NCBI GenBank assembly: GCA_002709525.1
Contig: PARE01000012.1
Coordinates: 67,453 to 106,325, forward strand
Source of the DNA: Magnetovibrio sp.
GTDB lineage: Bacteria > Pseudomonadota > Alphaproteobacteria > Rhodospirillales > Casp-alpha2
DNA: 38,873 nt
Direction: 5' to 3'
Of the stretch, positions 31,618 to 38,873 are shown one piece after another (position 1 is the first letter of the stretch; each line of letters starts with the position of its first letter). Under the pieces are notes generated by a model that saw nothing but the letters and a program-made list of their open reading frames with translations, was not told the DNA's origin and made no database searches. Both the position numbers and the translations under genes were made by a program.

Positions 31618-32412
31618 GTGAAAATTCAGGAAATTTATGGTGTTGATCCGTTCGAGAGGACGATGATCATGGATGTTGACAAGCTCCAAGGCGTGCAAGC
31701 GGTTGGCGAGCAAACTCATCGACAGCCGTCTGAGCGTCATCACGAAGCCCCCGACGACTCAGCCGATAGTGAGGTGAGCCACGAACGTGACCGATTGCGG
31801 TCGTCGGATGTGGCCGTGGATCTGGGTGGAGCGCTCTCAGGTCCCTTGTCCGCGGAAACGCAGAAGGTCGTTGATGCTTTTGTGGAACAGATAGAACCCC
31901 TGCGTGCTGAGCTTGCGATTCTGCAGAAACGTGAAGAGCATCTCCGTGAACAGGCTGTCAAGCACGCTTTCTTGCCGCTGCCAAACCGGCGAGAATTTCA
32001 GCGAGAACTCAAATACATTATTGATCACATGTACAGCCTGCAGCCCTCACCGGCAGTAGTAATTTTGCATGTGGCGAACGCCGCCACGTTCCGCCGTGAA
32101 TTCGGCCGACGCGCCGCCGATGCCTTGCTAGTGCATGTGGCAAAAAACCTCTCTTGTGCCGTGCACCCGACAGACGCGGTCGGTAGTATAGGCGATGATG
32201 ACTTTGGGGTGATACTCCTCATTGGTGGAGCTGAAACGGCAAGTCGTCGGGCGGGAGAAATTGGCTGCTATCTTAACGATCATCCTTTTACCTGGCTCGG
32301 CACCGATTATGCGCTGGAAGTAATGGTTGGGTGGGCGGGCCTGCAAGAAAACTGGAACGCGGAGCAGGCTATTGAAGCCGCCGACCGTTCGTTGCGCAAT
32401 GAACTCAAGTGA
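31618..32412 (+). CDS. Degenerate GGDEF-domain protein
   Basis: A 264-residue cytoplasmic protein: a polar N-terminus of about 75 residues, a coiled-coil-like helix (residues 80-115, EQIEPLRAELAILQKREEHLREQ), then a GGDEF fold from LPNRREFQRELKYI (residue 121 on). The signature is IGDDDFGVIL (191-200), so the second Gly of GGDEF is Asp. The metal-binding Asp of the usual DxDxFK segment is replaced by VILHVANAATF. No RxxD inhibitory site precedes the signature. Diguanylate cyclase activity is unlikely; a scaffolding or sensing role is possible. The start is a GTG at 31618; an ATG at 31663 after GAGAGG is an alternative. Confidence 0.82.
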   Translation: MKIQEIYGVDPFERTMIMDVDKLQGVQAVGEQTHRQPSERHHEAPDDSADSEVSHERDRLRSSDVAVDLGGALSGPLSAETQKVVDAFVEQIEPLRAELAILQKREEHLREQAVKHAFLPLPNRREFQRELKYIIDHMYSLQPSPAVVILHVANAATFRREFGRRAADALLVHVAKNLSCAVHPTDAVGSIGDDDFGVILLIGGAETASRRAGEIGCYLNDHPFTWLGTDYALEVMVGWAGLQENWNAEQAIEAADRSLRNELK

Positions 32413-32522
32413 TGATGTTTGGCAATAACTGTGCCTGTGGGCAGCTGAACGCGTCCTGCAAGCAAGAGTTTCCGCCCCTTCAGGTGCTGCATCAGAGGTT
32501 TATCGAGTGCAACCTTCTTGCC

Positions 32523-32566
32523 GATGAGGGTTATTAAGTCATCAGATGAGGATCATTAAGTCATCA
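32523..32566. repeat. 22-bp tandem direct repeat, two copies
   Basis: Two adjacent copies of GATGAGG(G/A)T(T/C)-type sequence ending ATTAAGTCATCA, differing at two positions. It is too short for a satellite and no third copy is present. It may be a protein-binding site or a replication slippage product. Confidence 0.75.
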
Positions 32567-32659
32567 CAGTTCTGGTGCTCGGCCTTAAGTTCAATCAAAT
32601 TGGCTTTCAGCACTTCACGATGGTTAATAGTCTTTGGTTGCCCTGAGTCAGCCGAGCAA

Positions 32660-32679
32660 TATCCTATACTTTTAGGATA
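32660..32679. repeat. Hairpin-forming inverted repeat
   Basis: TATCCTA and TAGGATA enclose a six-base loop. It is AT-rich with no following T-run, about 125 bases upstream of ydcH. A weak regulatory or chance structure. Confidence 0.45.
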
Positions 32680-32803
32680 CTAGAACTTGAGAGTGGGATT
32701 TAGAACGCACCTAAATATAGATAGTGCTGTGGATTTTAAATGCTGATTACGATATTATTTTCTTGTGACGTCCAGTGAAAAATAAAGATGAGAGGAATTA
32801 AAT

Positions 32804-32974
32804 ATGAATATGCAGGAGCGAATCGACGACCTCAGAGCCCAGCATCAGAACCTCGAAAAAATGTTGGACTACGAAAATGACCGACAGCGCCTTGACGATA
32901 TTCATATTTCCGATTTGAAGAAGCAAAAGCTCGCCATAAAGGATGAGATTGCTAGCTTGGAGACGCAAGCTTAA
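32804..32974 (+). CDS. YdcH/DUF465 family small protein
   Basis: A 56-residue, highly charged, helical protein matching the DUF465 (YdcH) family of alpha-hairpin miniproteins with no assigned function. Seen: ERIDDLRAQHQNLEKMLDYE as the first helix, then ISDLKKQKLAIKDEIASLE as the second, which carries the family-typical LKKxKLxxKDEI pattern. The ATG at 32804 is well supported by AGAGGA eight bases upstream. The gene is monocistronic by spacing. It is likely cytoplasmic. Confidence 0.9.
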   Translation: MNMQERIDDLRAQHQNLEKMLDYENDRQRLDDIHISDLKKQKLAIKDEIASLETQA

Positions 32975-33615
32975 GCCTTACAACCGACTGGATTATTTGG
33001 GGCCTGGCATTCCCTTGGGGAATAATTCTCGACACGCAATTCGCGAACGCATGGTGGAGCCCTTCATAATTTTTCCCATTAGCTTATAGCGTTGGCAGAG
33101 GGTGGGCCTGCCTGGTTAACTGGCCGCTACTAGGGCATAGCTCAAGTCCTCCCCCAATAGGTTGATAAGGGAATAGGACTGCGAGGTTGCGTGCCGCTAT
33201 TGATCATGCCGCTTCTGCGCCCGTGAGCTGCAGATGGACGCGCAGATAACCACGTGCATCGCCTCTAACGTGTCGATAATGCCCCAGTTAGCCATGTTCA
33301 GGATTTTCGTCATCGCGCCGCCGGCAGAATGACCAGTGTGTGTTGTCGGCTAGCTTCCTTCCTGAGGCCCCCAACACTGGGTCATCGATATCATGCTGGT
33401 TAACGTCCAAGGCTTAAATGGCCGGCATGGGCTCGATGAAGGTGTCTGCATTATCGCTGCAGATAAAGATTAAAATGCGGGCTTCTGCGTGAGACTGAGA
33501 ACCATCCTCAGGAGCCTCTGGAGAATTTTTAAGAACCAATGCCACACCGGCCGTCATATCATTTGCCTTATGGCTGGTGCTAGTTGAGCTTTCCAGCGCG
33601 TTAACGCGCCTACCC
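32975..33615. other. Long intergenic, possibly degenerate region
   Basis: About 640 bases between ydcH and the acyl-CoA ligase stop. No full-length gene is present. On the minus strand an open stretch at 33197-33349 contains a nucleophile-elbow-like HTGHSAGGAMTK, cut by a TAG just upstream. A 47-codon frame lies at 33414-33557, and a perfect 14-bp palindrome GCGCGTTAACGCGC lies at 33596-33609. The region may hold remains of decayed genes. Confidence 0.45.
33414..33557 (-). CDS. Possible small protein downstream of the acyl-CoA ligase
   Basis: A doubtful 47-residue frame starting MTAGVALVLKNSPEAPEDGS, with AAGG eight bases before its ATG, located 58 bases downstream of the ligase stop on the same strand. 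It has no signal peptide; the end reads DTFIEPMPAI. No family was recognised. It could instead be part of a decayed gene. Confidence 0.25.
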   Translation of the reverse strand: MTAGVALVLKNSPEAPEDGSQSHAEARILIFICSDNADTFIEPMPAI

Positions 33616-35274
33616 TTAGAACTCTGACGCCTGCTCCCTAAGTCTAAATTTTTGGATTTTACCGGTGGACGTCTTAGGTAGTTCGCCGAATACAATATGC
33701 CTTGGGCATTTGAAATGGGCCATATTGTCACGGCAGAACTGGATGATCTCCGCTTCATCGGCCTCTACACCGTCCATCAACTCAACAAAGGCGCAGGGCG
33801 TCTCGCCCCATTTGTCATCGGGTTTAGCAACCACCGCGGCCAACATCACGGCTGGATGCTTAGTCAGGGTATCTTCTACCTCGATGGACGAGATGTTCTC
33901 TCCACCCGAAATAATCACGTCCTTGGAGCGATCTTTGAGTTTGATGTAGCCGTCCGGTTCCATAACGCCCAGGTCGCCCGAGTGCAGCCAGCCGCCGGCC
34001 AAGGTTTTGTCCGTGGTCTTAGGGTTTTTCAGATAGCCCTTCATGACCACGTTACCCTTGAACATCACTTCACCCATAGTTTCGCCGTCGGCGGGGACGG
34101 GTTCCATGGTTTCTGGGTCCATGACTGTAAGCCCTTGGAGGACATGGTAACGTACGCCCTGGCGGCTCTTCTTCATGCTTTGTTGTTCGATTGACAGGCT
34201 GTTCCATTCCGGGTGCCATGAACAAATTACGGCGGGGCCATAGGTTTCCGTCAGGCCGTAGACATGGGTCACGTCGAACCCCAGCTCCTGCATGCTTTGC
34301 AACGTCGTCGCCGGCGGCGGTGCGGCAGCCGTCATAACGTTGACCTTGTGATCAAAGCTGCGGCGTTCCGCATTAGTAGCATTGATGACGACATTTAAGA
34401 CTATGGGTGCGCCGCAGAAATGAGTGACCCCGTAATCTGCTATGGCGGCGTAAACATTGCCCGCGTTGACTCTTCGTAAGCACACGTTGGTGCCAGCAAT
34501 AGCTGCTAAGGACCATGGGAAGCACCAGCCGTTGCAGTGGAACATGGGTAACGTCCACAGATAGATCGCATGGTGTGGCATGTTCCAGCCGACGATATTC
34601 GACATCGCGTTCAAGTATGCGCCTCGGTGGTGATAGACGACGCCTTTCGGGTCGCCTGTAGTGCCTGAGGTGTAGTTGAGTGAGATCGCGTCCCACTCGT
34701 CGGCTACGGGCACCCAAGCAAAGTCTGGGTCGCCACTGGCAAGAAACGCTTCGTAATCCATCTCTCCAAGTGTCTCGCCACTGGCGTCGGATTCGGAATC
34801 GACAATGTCTATGACGGTGATCTCACGTCCTAATTCAGCTAAGGCACTTTTGACGTTGACAGAAAACTCAGTGTCCGTGATCAGGACTTTAGCCTCGCCG
34901 TGGTTTAGGCTGAAGGCCAGTGCCGCTGCGTCCAGGCGTGTGTTTAGGGTATTCACCACAGCGCCCGCAATTGCTGGGCCGAAGGCGCACTCGTACATTT
35001 CTGGGGTGTTTGCCGCCATTACGGCGACTGTATCGTTCTTTCCCACGCCAAGGCTGGTTAACGCCGATGCAAGCCGCCGCGCCCTGGCGTATGTTTCCGC
35101 CCAGGTGAAGTGCTTTGATCCGTGGATCACACTGGTCCGGTTCGGATATGTGGCGGCGGCGCGTTCTAAAAAGGAAATGGGCGTTAAGGCCGCGTAATTG
35201 GCCGCCGATTGATTAAGGTGTGTGTCGTAGATGCTGGTTCCACTCACGGCAAAGCTCCCAGATAATTCGTTCAT
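33616..35274 (-). CDS. Acyl-CoA synthetase (AMP-forming), DmdB-like
   Basis: A 552-residue adenylate-forming ligase that activates a carboxylic acid with ATP and CoA. Seen: the P-loop-like LNYTSGTTGDPKGVVYHHRG, the family block LWTLPMFHCNGWCFPW, VYGLTETYGP, and GGWLHSGDLGV with the ribose-binding Asp. IKLKDRSKDVIISGGENISS follows, and the catalytic lysine lies in PKTSTGKIQKFRLR (K539). The sequence matches the group that includes medium-chain acyl-CoA ligases and DmdB, the methylmercaptopropionate-CoA ligase of DMSP demethylation. The ATG at 35274 touches its GAGAGG; a GTG nine codons in, with GGGAG at good spacing, is an alternative start. It is divergent from prpE. Confidence 0.9.
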   Translation of the reverse strand: MNELSGSFAVSGTSIYDTHLNQSAANYAALTPISFLERAAATYPNRTSVIHGSKHFTWAETYARARRLASALTSLGVGKNDTVAVMAANTPEMYECAFGPAIAGAVVNTLNTRLDAAALAFSLNHGEAKVLITDTEFSVNVKSALAELGREITVIDIVDSESDASGETLGEMDYEAFLASGDPDFAWVPVADEWDAISLNYTSGTTGDPKGVVYHHRGAYLNAMSNIVGWNMPHHAIYLWTLPMFHCNGWCFPWSLAAIAGTNVCLRRVNAGNVYAAIADYGVTHFCGAPIVLNVVINATNAERRSFDHKVNVMTAAAPPPATTLQSMQELGFDVTHVYGLTETYGPAVICSWHPEWNSLSIEQQSMKKSRQGVRYHVLQGLTVMDPETMEPVPADGETMGEVMFKGNVVMKGYLKNPKTTDKTLAGGWLHSGDLGVMEPDGYIKLKDRSKDVIISGGENISSIEVEDTLTKHPAVMLAAVVAKPDDKWGETPCAFVELMDGVEADEAEIIQFCRDNMAHFKCPRHIVFGELPKTSTGKIQKFRLREQASEF

Positions 35275-35691
35275 CCTCTCTTTAACGACACTGCCACAAA
35301 ATTAGGGATGGGCAAATGCCACGTGTCGGGCGCTTCGACAAGTGAACTCGTGCCCTGGACCCCCAATCTCGCCTTTGTAAAGGGTCCTCAGTTTCAATAT
35401 TTATCTCGGATATGTTCGGTGGGCACGCCATTTACTATCCGCTCCAACCGCATGGTGAGCCTTGTGCTAACATTAGCCGACAAGGGTTTAGGCTCGCCTC
35501 CTATGAGCTTGCCGACGCGTTGGGCAATTAGATCGATCATGGCTGAGGATAATCTTCTAAAGAACTCCTCCTCTCGTCGCCCATTGAGATCGAGAATTTT
35601 GTCGCTACACTGACGCTTCTTAACATGAAGATCAGTTAAAGGTCGCTGACCATTGCACAAAAGAAGCGGCCTAATGAAGATGGGGAGTGCT
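35275..35691. other. Divergent intergenic region between two acyl-CoA ligase genes
   Basis: About 417 bases, presumably with both promoters. A minus-strand frame at 35394-35540 (MIDLIAQRVGKLIGGEPKPL and on, 48 residues) looks mildly protein-like but lacks a convincing ribosome site. It is not called as a gene. Confidence 0.45.
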
Positions 35692-37599
35692 ATGAGCAAC
35701 GCATATGATGTCGCCTATAAGCGGTCTATCGAGGACCCGGAAGGATTCTGGGCCGAAGCTGCCCAAGAGATTGATTGGATCACTCCCTGGGACAGGGTAC
35801 TGGACGACAGCAACGCGCCCTTCTACCGATGGTTCGTGGGTGCCGAGTGCAACACCTGCTACAATGCGTTGGATCGCCATGCTGATGGTGGGCGTGGCGA
35901 CCAGGCGGCACTGATCTACGACAGCCCAGTCACTGGCAACACCAAAAGGACTTACAACTATTCGGAACTGCGCAATGAAGTTGCGCTATTTGCAGGTGTG
36001 TTGCGGGCACAAGGGGTAGAGAAGGGCGACCGGGTTATCATTTATATGCCCATGGTCGCCGAGGCGGTCATCGCAATGTTAGCCTGTGCGCGTTTAGGGG
36101 CGATCCATTCGGTGGTGTTTGGTGGGTTTGCGTCGAATGAGTTGGCGGTCCGCATAGACGATGCGAGGCCCAAGGTCATCGTGAGTGCTAGCTGCGGTGT
36201 CGAAGTCAATCGCGTCATCGAATACATGCCACTTCTGAATGGGGCCATTGATATAGCAACCCACAAGCCAGAAAAATGTGTGATCCTAGCGCGACCTCAA
36301 GCGGAGGTCGCTATGAAAGATGGCCGCGATGTGGATTGGGCCAGCGCGATGGCAACGGCGGAACCTGCCGAGTGTGTGACCGTGGCGGCTACCGATCCGC
36401 TTTACATTCTTTATACGTCAGGAACCACCGGCCAGCCTAAGGGTGTTGTCCGTGACAACGGCGGTCATATGGTGGCGCTGAAATGGTCCATGAAGAACAT
36501 CTATGACGTGGACCCCGGAGAGGTCTATTGGGCAGCCTCTGACGTGGGTTGGGTGGTCGGCCACAGCTACATTGCTTACGCGCCGTTGCTGCACGGCTGT
36601 ACGACCATTGTTTACGAAGGCAAACCCGTCGGCACTCCCGACGCTGGAGCCTTTTGGAGAGTGATTTCTGAACATAATGTCTCATGCATGTTTACCGCGC
36701 CCACGGCCTTCCGTGCGATCAAGCGCGAAGACCCTCAAGGTGCTTTACTGGCGGATTACCGCATGGATGGGTTTAAGTCTCTATTCCTGGCAGGCGAACG
36801 GCTGGACCCGGACACGCTGCATTGGGCTGAGGACAAACTGAAGGTTCCGGTCATCGACCATTGGTGGCAGACGGAGACGGGTTGGGCCATTGCGTCGAAC
36901 TGCCTGGGCTTGCATGTCTTCGATATCCGTCCTGGATCGCCAACCAAAGCAGCACCCGGCTGGGACGTCCAGGTCCTCGATGACAGCGGCAATCCCGTGC
37001 CCGCCGGCAATATTGGTGCCATAGTGGTGAAGTTGCCGTTGCCGCCATCCGCCTTGTCGACGCTCTATCAGCGCCAGGATCTGTTCCGGGAGAAATACCT
37101 CGACGAGTTCCCCGGCTTCTACTGCACCGCAGATGCCGGTATGATCGACGCAGACGGCTATATCTCGATCATGGCTAGGACCGATGACATCATCAACGTG
37201 GCAGGCCATCGCCTCTCGACGGGTGCCATGGAAGAAGTATTAGCGGAACATACAGACGTGGCGGAATGTGCAGTCATTGGTGTCGAAGACCAACTCAAGG
37301 GGCAATTGCCCGTGGGCTTCTTGGTCCTGAACGCCGGTGCGACTATGGCTGGCGCCGATATCGTGGGCGAGGTAGTGCAGATGGTCCGTGACCGAATAGG
37401 ACCAGTAGCCGCCTTTAAACAAGCCGCCGTGGTCGAGCGTTTGCCGAAGACACGATCGGGTAAAATATTGCGTGGGACCATGCAGGCCATTGCCGACAAT
37501 AAGGAATGGAAAACCCCGGCGACAATCGATGACCCGGCAATTTTGGACGAAATCGACGCAGCCTTACAAACGCTCGGCTATTCCGACGCGAGATCTTAA
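35692..37599 (+). CDS. prpE: Propionyl-CoA synthetase (propionate-CoA ligase)
   Basis: A 635-residue AMP-forming ligase that activates propionate, and often other short-chain acids, to the CoA thioester. Seen: an acetyl-CoA-synthetase-type N-terminus (DPEGFWAEAAQEIDW), GAIHSVVFGGFASNELAVRI, the adenylation motif ILYTSGTTGQPKG, and the PrpE-typical EVYWAASDVGWVVGHSYIAYAPLL. DHWWQTETGWAI follows, and the lysine in PKTRSGKILRG (K591) is the residue controlled by acetylation in related enzymes. The open frame starts at 35653, but the ATG at 35692 has GGGGAG five bases upstream and fits the family. Length is normal. Divergent from the DmdB-like ligase. Confidence 0.94.
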   Translation: MSNAYDVAYKRSIEDPEGFWAEAAQEIDWITPWDRVLDDSNAPFYRWFVGAECNTCYNALDRHADGGRGDQAALIYDSPVTGNTKRTYNYSELRNEVALFAGVLRAQGVEKGDRVIIYMPMVAEAVIAMLACARLGAIHSVVFGGFASNELAVRIDDARPKVIVSASCGVEVNRVIEYMPLLNGAIDIATHKPEKCVILARPQAEVAMKDGRDVDWASAMATAEPAECVTVAATDPLYILYTSGTTGQPKGVVRDNGGHMVALKWSMKNIYDVDPGEVYWAASDVGWVVGHSYIAYAPLLHGCTTIVYEGKPVGTPDAGAFWRVISEHNVSCMFTAPTAFRAIKREDPQGALLADYRMDGFKSLFLAGERLDPDTLHWAEDKLKVPVIDHWWQTETGWAIASNCLGLHVFDIRPGSPTKAAPGWDVQVLDDSGNPVPAGNIGAIVVKLPLPPSALSTLYQRQDLFREKYLDEFPGFYCTADAGMIDADGYISIMARTDDIINVAGHRLSTGAMEEVLAEHTDVAECAVIGVEDQLKGQLPVGFLVLNAGATMAGADIVGEVVQMVRDRIGPVAAFKQAAVVERLPKTRSGKILRGTMQAIADNKEWKTPATIDDPAILDEIDAALQTLGYSDARS

Positions 37600-38094
37600 G
37601 CTCGCAACTAATGTGCTTTTAACGGTCTTTGAAAGAAGCATTGCAATTTCGCGCTCTAATGAAGGGGCGCCAGTTTTCCGACCCCCCCGGGGTCATTGAT
37701 AAGACCATTCCTTGGCGCGGCAAGGGTCAAACTATAATGAAATGTCTGTGCTTTTAACTGGGGTTAAGCATATCCCGCACGCGCAACGGGTAGGATTTTC
37801 TCCTTTAGTTGAAGCTTCGGCCGATCCGCGTCTAGACGGACGCCATGTCCAAGGGAGTCAGATTGTATGTGCTTTGACGATTGTTACGAGGGAAGCTTCG
37901 GCCCCCAGTGTTTGCTGGGGAGACTAGGATGCGCATTTCTTCCCTCACGTAGACTGGATAGACAAGGATAGAGGTGCGCAAGTCATGCCTACAAGTTTTT
38001 GGAACTTGATTATGTTGAAACCATTTATTTTACATCCGATAGCGTCCAAGTTAATTAGTCGATATGGTGTGAGCATGATAAAGGGAGGTTGAAG
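37600..38094. other. Intergenic region downstream of prpE
   Basis: About 495 bases. It contains a short GC hairpin (GACCCC-CCC-GGGGTC, 37680-37694) without a T-run and a weak open frame at 37712-37927 with no ribosome site. No gene was recognised. Confidence 0.5.
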
Positions 38095-38790
38095 ATGGCC
38101 CAACAATCCGCGTTGATCGTCGGCGCCGGTCCGGGCCTGAGCGCTTCGGTGGCGCGGAAGTGTGCCCAGCGAGGGATGGCCGTAGCGCTGGTCGCTCGAG
38201 ACACCGCAAAGCTCGCGGGCCTCGCGTCGGAAATCGGTGCCGCCAGGTTTGCCTGCGACGTAAGCGATCCATCCTCCGTGGCCGAACTGTTCACCCAGTT
38301 GGATGCCGCCACTGGCACTCCTGATCTCGTGCTCTACAACCCCAGCTATAGACAGCGCGCGCCGTTTATTGAGCTGGACGTGGAGGAGGTCCGCAAAACG
38401 TTGATGATCTCTTGCTACGGTGGCTTCCTGGTGGGGTTAGAGGCGGTGAAACGCATGACCGTTGTAGGCAGGGGTGCTATATTTTTCACTGGCGCATCGG
38501 CCAGCGTGAAGGGTTACAAGCAGTCGGCGCCATTCGCGATGGGTAAGTTTGGGCTGAGGGGGCTGGCGCAGAGCATGGCCCGCGAGCTCGCACCCCAGAA
38601 CATTCACGTGGCGCATTTCATTATCGACGGCGGTATTGAGAAGGACGACGATCCACGTGCCGAGATGCGCGGTAACGACGGCCTTCTGAACCCTGAGGCC
38701 ATTGCCGATACCTATATGCATATCTATGATCAGCATCGTACGGCGTGGACTTGGGAGGTCGAGCTTCGCCCCTGGGTGGAAAACTTTTGA
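38095..38790 (+). CDS. Atypical SDR family oxidoreductase
   Basis: A 231-residue short-chain dehydrogenase-like protein. Seen: cofactor motif VGAGPGLSASVARK, the segment VLYNPSY in place of the usual NNAG, and FFTGASASVKGYKQSAPFAMGKFGLRGLAQSM. In that segment the catalytic Tyr of YxxxK is Phe147, and Lys151 is kept. The position 13 residues before it is Ala134, although a Ser stands at 135. From memory, a subgroup of bacterial SDRs carries Phe here, so this is not a random mutation, but classical carbonyl reduction is doubtful. The C-terminus, AWTWEVELRPWVENF, also fits that subgroup. The ATG at 38095 has GGAGG six bases upstream. Function unknown. Confidence 0.85.
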   Translation: MAQQSALIVGAGPGLSASVARKCAQRGMAVALVARDTAKLAGLASEIGAARFACDVSDPSSVAELFTQLDAATGTPDLVLYNPSYRQRAPFIELDVEEVRKTLMISCYGGFLVGLEAVKRMTVVGRGAIFFTGASASVKGYKQSAPFAMGKFGLRGLAQSMARELAPQNIHVAHFIIDGGIEKDDDPRAEMRGNDGLLNPEAIADTYMHIYDQHRTAWTWEVELRPWVENF

Positions 38791-38829
38791 TCCATTTGTG
38801 TATTTGAAATTGTCGAGTATAGTTCGCAT

Positions 38830-38873
38830 ATGAGCCTTGAAAATGTAAACGCTTTCATTAGCCACTGGGACGG
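38830..38873 (+). CDS. Start of a further gene, possibly an NTF2-like/epoxide-hydrolase-type protein (truncated)
   Basis: Only 14 codons are visible before the window ends: MSLENVNAFISHWD. The pattern recalls the N-terminus of SnoaL-like or limonene-epoxide-hydrolase-like proteins, which often begin with a helix ending in a Trp. No clear ribosome site is visible. Too short for a firm call. Confidence 0.35.
   Translation, partial: MSLENVNAFISHWD

Larger units (their letters stand above)
32413..32803. other. Intergenic region with repeats
   Basis: About 390 bases between the GGDEF-like gene and ydcH. It contains a 22-bp tandem repeat at 32523-32566 and a hairpin at 32660-32679. No protein gene is supported. 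Confidence 0.55.

Noticed and set aside
33596-33609. Perfect 14-bp palindrome just after the acyl-CoA ligase stop, considered as a terminator
   Set aside because: No T-run follows on the minus strand and the central TTAA leaves almost no loop; it may be a chance palindrome.
37680-37694. GC hairpin downstream of prpE, considered as a terminator
   Set aside because: The stem is only six bases and is followed by ATTGAT, not a T-run.
1-38873. CRISPR arrays, restriction-modification, toxin-antitoxin or phage structural genes
   Set aside because: Read for regularly spaced repeats and for typical motifs of these systems on both strands; none was seen.

Overview
The window looks like a chromosomal segment of a free-living, probably marine, alphaproteobacterium, perhaps of the Rhodospirillales. 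The pointers are the three-subunit proton-pumping transhydrogenase (pntAA-pntAB-pntB, as in Rhodospirillum), rpsU next to a COQ9-family gene, a cobalamin-type threonine-phosphate decarboxylase, a YdcH/DUF465 miniprotein, and a moderate-GC gene set rich in acyl-CoA, Rieske and creatine catabolism. The lineage is inferred from gene content only.

Layout. 1-545: 5' part of an adenylylsulfate kinase gene (minus strand). 691-1461: class II aldolase/adducin-fold protein. 1696-5456: minus-strand catabolic cluster with Rieske dioxygenase beta and alpha subunits, a glutathione S-transferase and a short-chain dehydrogenase. 5457-6831: AT-richer stretch with one secreted protein, a strong palindrome and a doubtful small membrane ORF. 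6832-8597: coupled FkbM methyltransferase and glycosyltransferase genes. 8923-11266: tRNA-Ser(GCT) and, about 2.25 kb away, a 44-bp direct copy of its 5' half. The two copies bracket a segment with attachment-site-like repeat arms and one orphan PLP enzyme gene but no integrase. 11384-12909: YbaK-type deacylase, a ten-cysteine exported miniprotein and an unknown protein. 13006-17210: minus-strand operon of a D-erythronate dehydrogenase-like enzyme, an MFS transporter, a 6PGDH-like dehydrogenase and threonine-phosphate decarboxylase. 17439-20413: GNAT and GST (divergent), EamA transporter, RidA. 20617-23005: acyl-CoA dehydrogenase and creatinase (convergent). 23295-26312: pnt operon. 26944-29225: PaaY-like protein, rpsU, peptide deformylase and COQ9. 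29217-32974: SPOR lipoprotein, unknown 354-aa protein, degenerate GGDEF protein, YdcH. 33616-37599: two divergently oriented acyl-CoA ligases (DmdB-like and PrpE). 38095-38790: atypical SDR, followed by a truncated start of a possible NTF2-like gene.

How the genes fit together. Most of the window is housekeeping (sulfate assimilation, translation, NADPH supply, ubiquinone) mixed with catabolic capacity: ring hydroxylation, creatine to sarcosine and urea, short-chain acyl-CoA activation, and sugar-acid oxidation. No conventional defence system, CRISPR array, prophage structural gene or complete insertion sequence was found. The strongest unexplained structure is the tRNA-Ser-bounded mini-element at 8973-11266. 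The ten-cysteine protein at 12246-12563 and the denD-MFS-dehydrogenase-cobD operon are the next most interesting.
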